Below are positions 17,710 to 27,024 of a DNA stretch of 53,141 nt, in pieces. Made by a program: the position numbers and the translations under genes. Origin of the DNA: Bacteroidota bacterium (GTDB lineage: Bacteria > Bacteroidota > Bacteroidia > Chitinophagales > Saprospiraceae); the NCBI GenBank assembly GCA_963169455.1, contig CAUJDW010000032.1:1-53141 (forward strand), read 5' to 3'. Positions within the stretch are counted from its first letter, which is position 1, and the number at the start of each line of letters is the position of its first letter. The notes beneath the pieces were generated by a model that saw nothing but the letters and a program-made list of their open reading frames with translations, made no database searches and was not told where the DNA came from.

Positions 17710-19320
17710 ATGAGCCTGATAAGCGAAATAAAAACGGGATTCCGGAGCGATCTGGAAGCGGCCGTCGGCTATCAGGGGCTATCAGGCCGCAATGCGGCCT
17801 GGATAATGTTCTTCATCCTCGCCCTCTTCGCCGCCTTCAGGATCGCCACCATAGGGGCGCCGGCCATAGACCGCACCGCCTGGAAGGAGATCGATTACAT
17901 CATGATCTCGCAGAATTATTACGAGCACGGCTATCATTTCCTCAGGCCTGAAACCTCCTGGCCGGCCGACGAACCCCGGGTGGCGCCCATGGAGTTTCCG
18001 CTGGCGCCATTCCTGGCCAGCCTGTTGTACCCCGTTCTGGGGGTGAATGCCTTTTCCGTCCGTTTCGTTACCCTCGCCGCGTTTTTGCTGATCATCGTTT
18101 ATGTTTACAAACTCGTCAAACGGGAAGCAGGTACGCCTTTGGCCCTCTTATCTGCTTTCTTCGCCGGGCTGTTGCCCTTGTTCAGCCCCTTCCGCAACTA
18201 TCTGTTTTCAGAACCGCTCCTTTTCTTTTTCTCCCTGTTCTCCATTTACCACTTTGCCCAATGGGCCGATTTCGGGAAAAGGCGGAACCTGTTGTCCTTT
18301 ATCATCGGTTTTGCCCTGGCCGTGGCCATGAAACCGACGGAGCTGTATATTTTGCTGCCCCTCGGCTTCATCCTGTTCAGGAAATTCCGCTTCCGGATTT
18401 CCGCCTACCTGCCCTATATCTGGCCCTTTGCCTTAGCCATGATCGTGCCCGTCCTGTGGTATTACCACGCTTATCAGTTGTCGAAAAACGCCTTGCCGAT
18501 ATTCGCCGTTTTCGGGGGTGTCGGCGGCGGGCACGACCTGTTTCAGACTGCCGACATGCTGCGTGACCCCTCCTGGTATCTGACAATGGCGGCGCGCCTG
18601 AGGCGCCTGCTGCTTGGCCTGCCCGGCTTTCTGATGATATGTATCGGGCTGGTGGCCGCCTTCCGGCGAAAGCCCTGGCAGTTGTTTATCGTCTATCTGT
18701 TTTCCGTCTTTTGTTTTTTTGCCATTGTCGCCGAAGGCCAGATCGATGCGCCTTACCGCCAGCTGGCCATTATACCACCGGCCTCCTTCCTGCTGGCCCT
18801 GGGATCAACCGCATTTTCGGTGCTGCTCTATCGGATATTCCGCCTGCTTTTCAAACAGCAGAGCAGAAAGCCGGCTTTGGTTTTTTCGCTCGCCCTCTGC
18901 GCCGCCTTTCTGTCTTTGCTGCCCTTCAGGCGGCCCCATTTCATTCTGCCCCCCGATAAGGCGGCCCCGGTCAATCCATACAACTGGATGCTGGCCCAGG
19001 AAATCAGAAAAAACGCCACTGAGAATTCCCGGATCATCCTTGCCGGGGAATATACCATACACAAGGGGGGCAACGACATCAGCCCCGTCACTTACTACTA
19101 CTCGGGCCTGCAGGGCTGGACGATACAGGAAGGCGAATGGAGCCAAACCGTAATCGACAGCCTCAAACAAAAAGGAGCCGGCCTGTTTGGCGCCCTCAAC
19201 TACAGCCGGGAGCCGGGCCTGGAAGCCTTCGTCCGGTCCATGGTTGCCAGGTATGAAGTGCTTTATGACAATCCCGGCGCGGAGTTGCTGCTGTTGTCCC
19301 TGGAACCGGATGGGAATTAG
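17710..19320 (+). CDS. Second polytopic GT-C glycosyltransferase (ArnT/PMT-like)
   Basis: A 536-residue membrane protein with about eleven helices. The first external loop carries APAIDRTAWKEIDYIMISQN, with the Asp/Glu residues typical of GT-C active sites, and the second carries RVAPMEFPLAPFLASLLYPV, the E-x-P-L-motif of ArnT-like proteins. The soluble tail begins near residue 420 and ends in the last hydrophobic strand region. It follows the GT2 gene by 30 bases; GT2 making the polyprenyl-phosphate sugar and this protein transferring it outside is the likely division of labour. Confidence 0.72.
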   Translation: MSLISEIKTGFRSDLEAAVGYQGLSGRNAAWIMFFILALFAAFRIATIGAPAIDRTAWKEIDYIMISQNYYEHGYHFLRPETSWPADEPRVAPMEFPLAPFLASLLYPVLGVNAFSVRFVTLAAFLLIIVYVYKLVKREAGTPLALLSAFFAGLLPLFSPFRNYLFSEPLLFFFSLFSIYHFAQWADFGKRRNLLSFIIGFALAVAMKPTELYILLPLGFILFRKFRFRISAYLPYIWPFALAMIVPVLWYYHAYQLSKNALPIFAVFGGVGGGHDLFQTADMLRDPSWYLTMAARLRRLLLGLPGFLMICIGLVAAFRRKPWQLFIVYLFSVFCFFAIVAEGQIDAPYRQLAIIPPASFLLALGSTAFSVLLYRIFRLLFKQQSRKPALVFSLALCAAFLSLLPFRRPHFILPPDKAAPVNPYNWMLAQEIRKNATENSRIILAGEYTIHKGGNDISPVTYYYSGLQGWTIQEGEWSQTVIDSLKQKGAGLFGALNYSREPGLEAFVRSMVARYEVLYDNPGAELLLLSLEPDGN

Positions 19321-19338
19321 AAAAATGCAAACTTTCAG

Positions 19339-22203
19339 ATGTTCTCAAAAATCGAGATGATGCGAGGCCGAAACAGAGCCGCCATCCGTTGGTGGGCCAT
19401 TCCTTTAATACTGGCCGCTATGCCGCTTGCCGCCCAGAAACACATCTATCTTGCCAACGACAACCACACGGATTACTTCTGGTCGGGCAACGCCCAGGAC
19501 TATGTCCAGGTGGCGCTCAACGAGATCGACTACTACCTCGATCAGGCCGACGCCACCGCAGGCCTGCCGGCGCCCTACCAGGGCCGTTACAACCTCGACG
19601 GGGCATGGTATGCCTACACCTACAAACAGCACCGCACGGCAGCGCAATTCGAGCGCCTGATGAGCCGAATCCGCAGCGGGCACATCAGCCTGCCCTACAA
19701 CTTCTTCGTATCGACTTACGGCGGGCAGCCCACCGAAGCCATCCTGCGCGGCATGTACTGGCCCGGCAGGCTGGAGCGGGAGCACAACCTCAACATCAGC
19801 CTGGCCGTATCCATGGAAAACCAGACGTTGCCCCTCGGGTTGGCCTCCCTTTGGGCTGGCTCGGGAGCCAGGTATAGCTGGAAAGGGGTTTGCGCCTGTT
19901 CTTCTCCCATTTCCACAGCTTCCCTGCAAAGCCGCACCCACGAAATATACCGCTACCGCGGCCTGGACGGCTCGGAGGTCGTAATGAAGTGGTATTCCCT
20001 CTCGCCCGCCGGCAACCAGCGCCTGGGCGGCTACGCAGAAGCCAGAAGCACCTTTGCCGCCGTTGCCGAGTGCGAAGCCAAAAGCAATACCGCCGCCTAC
20101 CCTTATTCGATCACCGGCGCCTTCGGCTTTGGCTGGGACGACCTGCAGTCAACAAACGACTTTTTCATCCAAACGGCCCAGGATGTCTCCAACGCCAACC
20201 TCCAGGCCTACGTCTCCAATGAGCACGACTTTTTTGAACACTTTCTCAACACCTACAACATCGGCAGCCTTCCGGTGGAAACGCTAACCTATGGCAATGA
20301 CTGGGACGTGGACTGCGAGGCGCTGGCGGCCGTGACGGGCAAGGTAAGGCGCTCGGTGGAAAAACTGCGCAGTGCGGAAGCCCTGGCCAGCGTGGTGTCG
20401 CTGGCCGATCCGGGGTTTTATTCAGGAATGGATGCCCAGCGGGAAGCCGCCTGGGTGGCCCTGGGTTCTTACTGGGAGCACAACTTCGGCCTGGGCGGCT
20501 GCTGCAGCGCCGAACGCGGGCAGTGGCAGCAGGCCCTGGAACAGCAGATCAGCAGTTACGTGGACGGGCTCTACGAGGCTTCGCTGGCCGCCCTGGCGGG
20601 GAAAATAAAAAATGCCTCGCCGCACCCCCGATTCGTGGTTTTTAACCCGCTGGGCTGGGCCCGGACGGATGTTGCGGATATTCCCTACGCCGGCGGGGCG
20701 GGCATAAAGGTTGTGGACCTTCAGACGGGGCAGGAAACGCCGCACCAAATGGTAATGCTTCAGGGCGCCCAGCACCTGCGCATACTGGCGCGCGATCTGC
20801 CTTCGGTGGGTTATAAAGTTTTCGAGATCCGGCAGGAAGCAGGTGCGGGCTTTCCCGATGCCGCCAGCCTGCAGGGACATGTGTTTGAAAATGCCTTTTA
20901 CCGCTTGAGCGTTACTTCCCAGGGCGTTGTCATTAGCCTGGTGGACAAAATGAACGGCAGCCAGGAACTGGTGCGGGAAAGCGGAGGGCGCTACGTAAAC
21001 GACTTTGGCCAGGGCGCCGCCGAGGGTGGAACAATGGCCCTGCTGAACAATGGCCCAGTTTCGGCCACCATAAGCTGCACCTCGCCCAATCCGCTGCAAC
21101 ATACTACATTCATCACCCTCTATGCCGACATCAACCGCATCGATATCGACAACCAGATCAATGATGAATTCGGTGACGAAATCCGCACCTATTCCTTCTC
21201 TTTGAATTTTGACAACCCCACCCTCTGGCACGAGGAACTGGGCGCCGTGCTGAAGGCCAAATACACCGGCAACGGCGGCCACTATGCCACCCCCGGGCAG
21301 CCGATCCGCCACGACTGGCAGACGCTGAACCACTTTGCAGACATCGGTACAGCAGCTCGGGGCCTGATGCTGTCGAACCTGGGCGCCGGCTTTATGAAGC
21401 TGGGCAATAGCTCGCTCAACTTTCTCGACGAAAGTTCCGCCCACATCAAAGTGCTGATCGGCGGAAAGATGGGCGGCTCCGGGCCAGGCTTCTCCAACCA
21501 GGCCGGCCTGACGGCTTTCCGCCATGCCTTTGCGCTGCGCAGCCGCCAGGGGGCATTCAACGCCGCCCAGGCCATGCGCTTCGCCCTGGAACACCAGAAC
21601 GGGCTGGCGGCCGCTATGTTAAGCAGCCAGGATGGCCCGCTGCCCGAATCTTCATTTTCCCTGCTGGGTATGTCGCAGCCCGAGGTGTTGCTCTGGGCCC
21701 TGAAACCGGCCGAGGAAGGTATAACCGACGGCGGGCTGATACTGAGGCTGTGGAACCTGGGCGCCCAAAGCCATACCAATACCGTCAGCTTCGCCGGTGA
21801 TGTGCTGGACGCCCGGAAAACGACCCACCTCGAAACGGATACCGGCCCGGCGGCAGTCAGCCAGGGTAAGCTGGTGGCCACCATAGGGCTCCAGAAAATG
21901 GAAAGCTTCCGCCTCTTCACCGGCCTGGAAACGGGGGTGGAGGCGAGGCATCCGGAGGCGCGCCAGGAACTGCCCGTAAGGATATTCCCCAATCCGGCTT
22001 CGGAATTGCTGTTCATTGAAATGCCGGGAGGGCTGGGAAAAGTGTCTATGAAAGTTTACGATATAAATGGAAATGAACTGTTTTCAAAAAACCTGGAAGG
22101 CGGCCTGACGGAAGTGAGAACCGCCGGCTTCCACCCGGGAGTCCTCTTCTTCGTATTCGAAGGGGGTGGAAGGCATGCCATCCGTAAGGTAGTCATAGAA
22201 TAG
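19339..22203 (+). CDS. Secreted GH38-like alpha-mannosidase with type A T9SS sorting domain
   Basis: A 954-residue protein. A signal peptide covers about 1-32 (hydrophobic WWAIPLILAAMPLAAQ). The catalytic region opens with NDNHTDYFWSG, whose His43-x-Asp45 matches the GH38 zinc ligands; GAFGFGWDDL lies where the GH38 nucleophile Asp is expected. A long beta-rich C-terminal mannosidase part follows (about 400-860). The last 75 residues (VRIFPNPASELLFIEMPG to the end) are a type A type IX secretion sorting domain. It would be exported and act outside the cell on mannose-containing glycan. The gene 33 bases downstream is a close paralogue. Placement in a biosynthetic operon suggests trimming or release of the locus polymer, or a host/algal glycan substrate. 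Confidence 0.78.
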   Translation: MFSKIEMMRGRNRAAIRWWAIPLILAAMPLAAQKHIYLANDNHTDYFWSGNAQDYVQVALNEIDYYLDQADATAGLPAPYQGRYNLDGAWYAYTYKQHRTAAQFERLMSRIRSGHISLPYNFFVSTYGGQPTEAILRGMYWPGRLEREHNLNISLAVSMENQTLPLGLASLWAGSGARYSWKGVCACSSPISTASLQSRTHEIYRYRGLDGSEVVMKWYSLSPAGNQRLGGYAEARSTFAAVAECEAKSNTAAYPYSITGAFGFGWDDLQSTNDFFIQTAQDVSNANLQAYVSNEHDFFEHFLNTYNIGSLPVETLTYGNDWDVDCEALAAVTGKVRRSVEKLRSAEALASVVSLADPGFYSGMDAQREAAWVALGSYWEHNFGLGGCCSAERGQWQQALEQQISSYVDGLYEASLAALAGKIKNASPHPRFVVFNPLGWARTDVADIPYAGGAGIKVVDLQTGQETPHQMVMLQGAQHLRILARDLPSVGYKVFEIRQEAGAGFPDAASLQGHVFENAFYRLSVTSQGVVISLVDKMNGSQELVRESGGRYVNDFGQGAAEGGTMALLNNGPVSATISCTSPNPLQHTTFITLYADINRIDIDNQINDEFGDEIRTYSFSLNFDNPTLWHEELGAVLKAKYTGNGGHYATPGQPIRHDWQTLNHFADIGTAARGLMLSNLGAGFMKLGNSSLNFLDESSAHIKVLIGGKMGGSGPGFSNQAGLTAFRHAFALRSRQGAFNAAQAMRFALEHQNGLAAAMLSSQDGPLPESSFSLLGMSQPEVLLWALKPAEEGITDGGLILRLWNLGAQSHTNTVSFAGDVLDARKTTHLETDTGPAAVSQGKLVATIGLQKMESFRLFTGLETGVEARHPEARQELPVRIFPNPASELLFIEMPGGLGKVSMKVYDINGNELFSKNLEGGLTEVRTAGFHPGVLFFVFEGGGRHAIRKVVIE

Positions 22204-22236
22204 CCCCATTTCACCCTTTTCCAAAAGCCAGCCGAT

Positions 22237-25200
22237 ATGTCCTTTCGTTATTTTTTCAGCCTGATAGCCTCGCTGAGCGCGGCGCTGGCCTTTTTGCCGG
22301 CGGAGCTGCCCGCCCAGCAGAAGCACATCTATCTGGCCAACGACAACCACACGGATTACTTCTGGTCGGGCAACGCCCAGGACTACATCCAGGTGGCGCT
22401 CAACGAGATCGACTACTACCTGAATCAGGCCGACGCCACGCAAAACCTGCCGGCGCCTTTCCAGGGGCGTTATAACCTCGATGGGGCCTGGTACGCCTAC
22501 ACCTACAAACAACACCGGAGCCCTGTGCAATTCGAGCGCCTGATGAGCCGCATCCGCAGCGGGCACATCAGCCTGCCCTACAACTTCTTCGTATCGACTT
22601 ACGGGGGGCAACCCACCGAAGCCATTCTGCGCGGCATGTACTGGCCCGCCCGGCTGGCCCGGGAGCACGGGCTCGACATCAGCCTGGCCGTTTCCATGGA
22701 AAACCAGACCCTGCCCCTCGGGCTGGCTTCCCTCTGGGCGGGTTCAGGGGCCAGGTATTCCTGGAAAGGGGTCTGCGGCTGCGCCTCGCCGGTGTCAACC
22801 GCTTTGCTGCAAAACCGCTCTCACGAAATATACCGCTACCAGGGCCTGGACGGCTCGGGCGTGGTGATGAAGTGGTATTCCCTGTCCAATAATACCAGCC
22901 TTGGCGGCTATGCCGAAGCCCGGAATACCTACGGCGCCGTTGCCAGTTGCGAAGCAAAATGCAATACCCCGAAATACCCCTACCATATCGCCGGCGCCTT
23001 CGGTTTCGGCTGGGACGACCTGGCGGCAACCAACGATTTTATCCTTCAAACCGTTCAGGCCGTTTCCGACGCCAACCGCCAGGCCTACGTTTCCAATGAA
23101 CGCGATTTCTTCGAGCACTTTTTGTCGGAATACGATGAAGCCGGCCTCCCGGTGGAATCCCTCACCTACGGCAATGACTGGGACATGGACTGCGAAGCTC
23201 TGGCGGCCGTGACTTCCCGCGTCAGGCGGTCGGTAGAAAAGCTTCGCACGGCAGAAGCCCTGGCCAGCGTGGTGTCGCTGGCGGACCCGGCCTTTTTTCC
23301 GTCCCAAAGCCCCGAAAGGGAAGCCGCCTGGGTGGCCCTGGGCTCCTACTGGGAGCACAACTTCGGCCTTGGAGGTTGTTGCAGCACAGAACGGGGCCAT
23401 TGGCAGCAGGGGCTGGAAGAGGATGTACGCGGCTATGTGGACGGCCTGTATGAGTCCGCTCTGAATGCTCTGGCGGGAAAGATAAATAACCCCTCTCCGA
23501 ATACGCGATTCCTGGTGTTCAATGCCCTGGGCTGGCCCCGCACCGATGTCGCCGATCTGCCTTATGCCGGTGGGCCGGAAATCAAGGTGGTGGATATGCA
23601 GACGGGCCAGGAGGCGCCCCACCAGCTGATGATGGTGGATGGCGTCCAGCGCCTGCGCCTGCTGGCGCGCGATGTGCCGTCGGCAGGGTATAAAGTGTAC
23701 GAAATACGCCAGGAGGCGGGGGCGGGCTTCCCAAATGCGGCCAGCCTGCAGGGCCAGGTTTTTGAAAATGCCTTTTACCGGCTAAGCCTGACTTCGCAGG
23801 GCGCCATTACCAGCCTGATCGACAAAATGAATGGCGGCCAGGAACTGGTGAAGGCCACAGGCGGGCGGTATGTGAATGATTTCGGCCAGGGCGCCGCAGA
23901 AGGCGGGGCGCTGACTTTGCTGCACAGCGGCCCGGTATCCGCTACCGTGGCCTGTACTTCTCCAAGCCCCCTGCAGCATACTTCCTGCATCACGCTTTAC
24001 GCCGATATCAACCGCATCGATATCGACAACCGGATCGATGGTGATTTTGGCGATGCCATCCGCACCTATTCCTTCTCCTTTGATTTCAGCAACCCCACCC
24101 TCCGGCACGAGGAACTGGGAGCTGTTTTGAAAGCGAAATACAGCACCAACGGCGGCCACTACGCCCCCCCGGGCCAGCCGGTTCGCCACGACTGGCAGAC
24201 GCTCAACCATTTTGCCGATGTCGGAACAGCGGAAAGAGGTGTGACGCTGTCCAACCTCGGAGCAGGCTTCATGAAGCTGGGCAATAGTTCGCTGAACTTT
24301 CTGGATGAAGCTTCCGCACAACTGAATGTGCTGATCGGAGGCAAAATGGGGGGCTCGGGGCCGGGTTTTTCCAACCAGTTTGGAGCTACGGACTTCCGGC
24401 ATTCCTTCGCCCTGCGCAGCCGGCAGAGCGCCTTCAGCGCGGCCCAATCCATGCGTTTTGCCCTGGAACACCAGAACGGGCTGGCGGCCGCTCTTATCGG
24501 CAGCCAGGATGGGCCCCTGCCGGATACCGCATTTTCACTGCTGAACAGCCCGGCGCCGGAAGTGCTGCTCTGGGCCCTGAAACCCGCGGAAGAAGGCCTC
24601 GCAGAGGGCGGGCTGATACTACGGTTGTGGAACCTGGATTCCCTTGCGCAAAACACTACCCTCAGCTTTTCCGGAGAAGTACTGGACGCCCGTAAAACAA
24701 CACACCTGGAAACCGACATCGAACCGGCAAACGCTGCCGGGGGCGCCCTGGCCGCCAGCTTCGCACCACATGAAATGGCAACCTTCCGCGTTTTCCTGGA
24801 TTCCGCTTTCACCAGTTGTGCCCTGCAAATTACGGTTAGCCGCGCTATCTGCCAGGGTGAGAGCTACGAGGGCTACACCGAAACGGGCATTTACACGGAT
24901 ACATTCACCGCTTCCAACGGCTGCGACAGTACGCGGGTGCTCAGCCTGACGGTGCTGCCCCCGGCCATGTCCAGCGAGGAAGCCAGCATCTGCCAGGGGG
25001 AGAGCTACGAGGGCTACACTGCAGCGGGTGTTTACACGGACACATTCACTGCCGCCAACGGCTGCGACAGTACGAGGCTGCTTCGCCTAACAGTGCTGCC
25101 TGCTTTTTCCACCCTCATCAACCGAACCATTTGCGCCGGTGAGGATTACGAGGGTTATACCGAAACGGGAACCTATACCGATACCCTCGCCGCCGCCAAC

Positions 25201-25857
25201 GGTTGCGACAGTATCCGTATCCTGAATCTGGTTGTGGTGCTGCCCATAGACACTGTCCGGATAGAGCAGCTAACCTGTGACAGCGCGGAGGTTGGCGTTT
25301 TTACCCTGAATCTGGCCAGCCAGGATGGCTGTGACAGCACGGTGGTTATTACGGCCGTATTTTCTCTTCCCGAACCCAACCTGGAAGTACAGCCGGCCTC
25401 CGGCGGAGCAAACAACGGGGCGGCCTCCGTATCTCCGGTGGGCGGCCAGGAGCCCTATTTTATTCAATGGAGCACCGGCGGCGCCGGGCCTGAGATCAGC
25501 GGGCTTGCCCCCGGCGATTATTCCGTCACCGTGACGGATGCCGGCGGTTGCAGCGTTTCCGTTGATTTTGTGATAGGTCAGGTTAACAGCCTGCGGGATA
25601 TCCCGTCACTGGAATATTTTTCCCTGTATCCCAACCCCGCTTCCGGGCGCATCCATCTGGAGTGGCGGTTCAGCCGCAGGGAGGAAGGCGTATTCATTCT
25701 ACAGGATCAACAGGGGCGGGAAGTTTACCGGGAGGCCTTTCGAGGAGAAAAGCACCGAACCGAAACCGGGGCCGAGCACCTGCCCGCCGGGCTATACCTG
25801 GCCAGGCTGATCGTCAATAGCGGAGAAGTAGTTAGGTATCTGGCCGTACAACATTGA
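22237..25857 (+). CDS. Secreted GH38-like alpha-mannosidase with 47-residue repeats, SprB-like domain and T9SS sorting domain
   Basis: A 1206-residue paralogue of the preceding gene, with long blocks of near-identical DNA. Signal peptide (about 1-27), GH38 HxD motif in NDNHTDYFW and GAFGFGWDD follow the same order. After the mannosidase body come four tandem repeats with period 47-48 residues starting near residues 871, 918, 965 and 1013; the first three read ICxGExYEGYT...NGCDS and the fourth is degenerate (TCDS...DGCDS). A SprB-like Ig domain (about 1048-1110, WSTGGAGPEISGLAPGDYSV) and a type A sorting domain (LYPNPASGRIHLEW to end) complete it. The extra domains probably tether or extend the enzyme at the cell surface. 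Confidence 0.8.
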   Translation: MSFRYFFSLIASLSAALAFLPAELPAQQKHIYLANDNHTDYFWSGNAQDYIQVALNEIDYYLNQADATQNLPAPFQGRYNLDGAWYAYTYKQHRSPVQFERLMSRIRSGHISLPYNFFVSTYGGQPTEAILRGMYWPARLAREHGLDISLAVSMENQTLPLGLASLWAGSGARYSWKGVCGCASPVSTALLQNRSHEIYRYQGLDGSGVVMKWYSLSNNTSLGGYAEARNTYGAVASCEAKCNTPKYPYHIAGAFGFGWDDLAATNDFILQTVQAVSDANRQAYVSNERDFFEHFLSEYDEAGLPVESLTYGNDWDMDCEALAAVTSRVRRSVEKLRTAEALASVVSLADPAFFPSQSPEREAAWVALGSYWEHNFGLGGCCSTERGHWQQGLEEDVRGYVDGLYESALNALAGKINNPSPNTRFLVFNALGWPRTDVADLPYAGGPEIKVVDMQTGQEAPHQLMMVDGVQRLRLLARDVPSAGYKVYEIRQEAGAGFPNAASLQGQVFENAFYRLSLTSQGAITSLIDKMNGGQELVKATGGRYVNDFGQGAAEGGALTLLHSGPVSATVACTSPSPLQHTSCITLYADINRIDIDNRIDGDFGDAIRTYSFSFDFSNPTLRHEELGAVLKAKYSTNGGHYAPPGQPVRHDWQTLNHFADVGTAERGVTLSNLGAGFMKLGNSSLNFLDEASAQLNVLIGGKMGGSGPGFSNQFGATDFRHSFALRSRQSAFSAAQSMRFALEHQNGLAAALIGSQDGPLPDTAFSLLNSPAPEVLLWALKPAEEGLAEGGLILRLWNLDSLAQNTTLSFSGEVLDARKTTHLETDIEPANAAGGALAASFAPHEMATFRVFLDSAFTSCALQITVSRAICQGESYEGYTETGIYTDTFTASNGCDSTRVLSLTVLPPAMSSEEASICQGESYEGYTAAGVYTDTFTAANGCDSTRLLRLTVLPAFSTLINRTICAGEDYEGYTETGTYTDTLAAANGCDSIRILNLVVVLPIDTVRIEQLTCDSAEVGVFTLNLASQDGCDSTVVITAVFSLPEPNLEVQPASGGANNGAASVSPVGGQEPYFIQWSTGGAGPEISGLAPGDYSVTVTDAGGCSVSVDFVIGQVNSLRDIPSLEYFSLYPNPASGRIHLEWRFSRREEGVFILQDQQGREVYREAFRGEKHRTETGAEHLPAGLYLARLIVNSGEVVRYLAVQH

Positions 25858-25865
25858 GAAGCTAA

Positions 25866-26960
25866 ATGCAGACTGAGGTGCATAAAAACAGCTTGTTATT
25901 TGTGGTGGGCGCACGCCCCAATTTCATCAAGATCGCCCCGCTTTGCCGGGAGTTGAGAAAAAGGGGCGGCATACCCTTCCGGATCGTCCACACCGGCCAG
26001 CATTACGACAAGCTCATGTCGGATGTGTTCTTCGAAGAGCTACACATTCCCCGGCCGGACTTTCATCTGAATGTCGGCTCCGGAGGGCATGGCCATCAGA
26101 CTGGCGCCATGATGATGAAGCTCGAAGGCCTGTGCCTGGCGCACCCTTTTTCCGCCATCGTAGTCATCGGCGACGTCAACTCCACCCTGGCCGGCGCGCT
26201 GGTAGGAGCCAAACTTCACATCCCCGTGGCGCATGTCGAAGCGGGGCTCCGGAGCTTCAACCGCACCATGCCGGAAGAAGTAAACCGGGTTGTGACGGAC
26301 CACGTCAGCGATTTGTTGTTCGCGCCCACCCGGACGGCCATGCGCAATCTGGGGAACGAAGGCCTGGCTGATCGCGCCTGTTACAGCGGTGATGTGATGT
26401 TCGACATGATTCTCCGGGGCCTGGAGCTCGCGCGGGAGAAGTCCGATATTTTGTCCAGGCTGGAGCTGGAACGCAAAGGCTATTATCTGGCCACTTTCCA
26501 CCGCCCTTACAATGTCGATGATCCCGCGTGCCTGAAAAATATCATAGACGGCCTGGCCGGGCTCGAAAAACCGGTCGTTCTGGCTGCCCATCCGCGCCTG
26601 CAGAAGAACCTGAGCCAATTCGGGATTGAAGCCAATGGGAACATCAGGTTGACCGAACCTTTTGGTTATCTGGATTTTATCATGCTGGAAAAAGAGGCCA
26701 TCCGGGTGTTGACCGATTCCGGCGGGGTGCAAAAAGAGGCCTTTTTCCTGCAGACCCCCTGCCTTACCCTGCGGCCGGAAACCGAATGGGTGGAAACGGT
26801 CGAAGCCGGCGCCAATGTGTTGGTAAAGGAGCGCACGGTTCAGGCCATCCTGGATGCGGCAAAACTGGAATTGTCGCCCAGGTTTGGAGAGCAGCCCTAT
26901 GGCGGGGGCAACGCCAGCCAGATCATTGTGGACAAGCTTGAGTCGGTACTGCTTCAATAA
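25866..26960 (+). CDS. wecB: UDP-N-acetylglucosamine 2-epimerase (non-hydrolysing)
   Basis: A 364-residue GT-B-fold epimerase converting UDP-GlcNAc to UDP-ManNAc. Diagnostic motifs are GARPNFIKIAPL, HTGQHYDKLMSDVFF, HVEAGLRSFNRTMPEEVNR (with the conserved H-V-E-A-G-L-R), and LTDSGGVQKEAFFL in the C-terminal half. The length is normal. Its product feeds the dehydrogenase at 8136-9881 if that enzyme is WecC-like. It starts eight bases after the second mannosidase gene, so despite the odd neighbours it belongs to the same transcript. Confidence 0.93.
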   Translation: MQTEVHKNSLLFVVGARPNFIKIAPLCRELRKRGGIPFRIVHTGQHYDKLMSDVFFEELHIPRPDFHLNVGSGGHGHQTGAMMMKLEGLCLAHPFSAIVVIGDVNSTLAGALVGAKLHIPVAHVEAGLRSFNRTMPEEVNRVVTDHVSDLLFAPTRTAMRNLGNEGLADRACYSGDVMFDMILRGLELAREKSDILSRLELERKGYYLATFHRPYNVDDPACLKNIIDGLAGLEKPVVLAAHPRLQKNLSQFGIEANGNIRLTEPFGYLDFIMLEKEAIRVLTDSGGVQKEAFFLQTPCLTLRPETEWVETVEAGANVLVKERTVQAILDAAKLELSPRFGEQPYGGGNASQIIVDKLESVLLQ

Positions 26961-27024
26961 CCAGCGTGGTAGGGGAGGGGCAAAGGAAAAAGCAAAAATT
27001 TTCGATAAACAAACACTGCCCATT

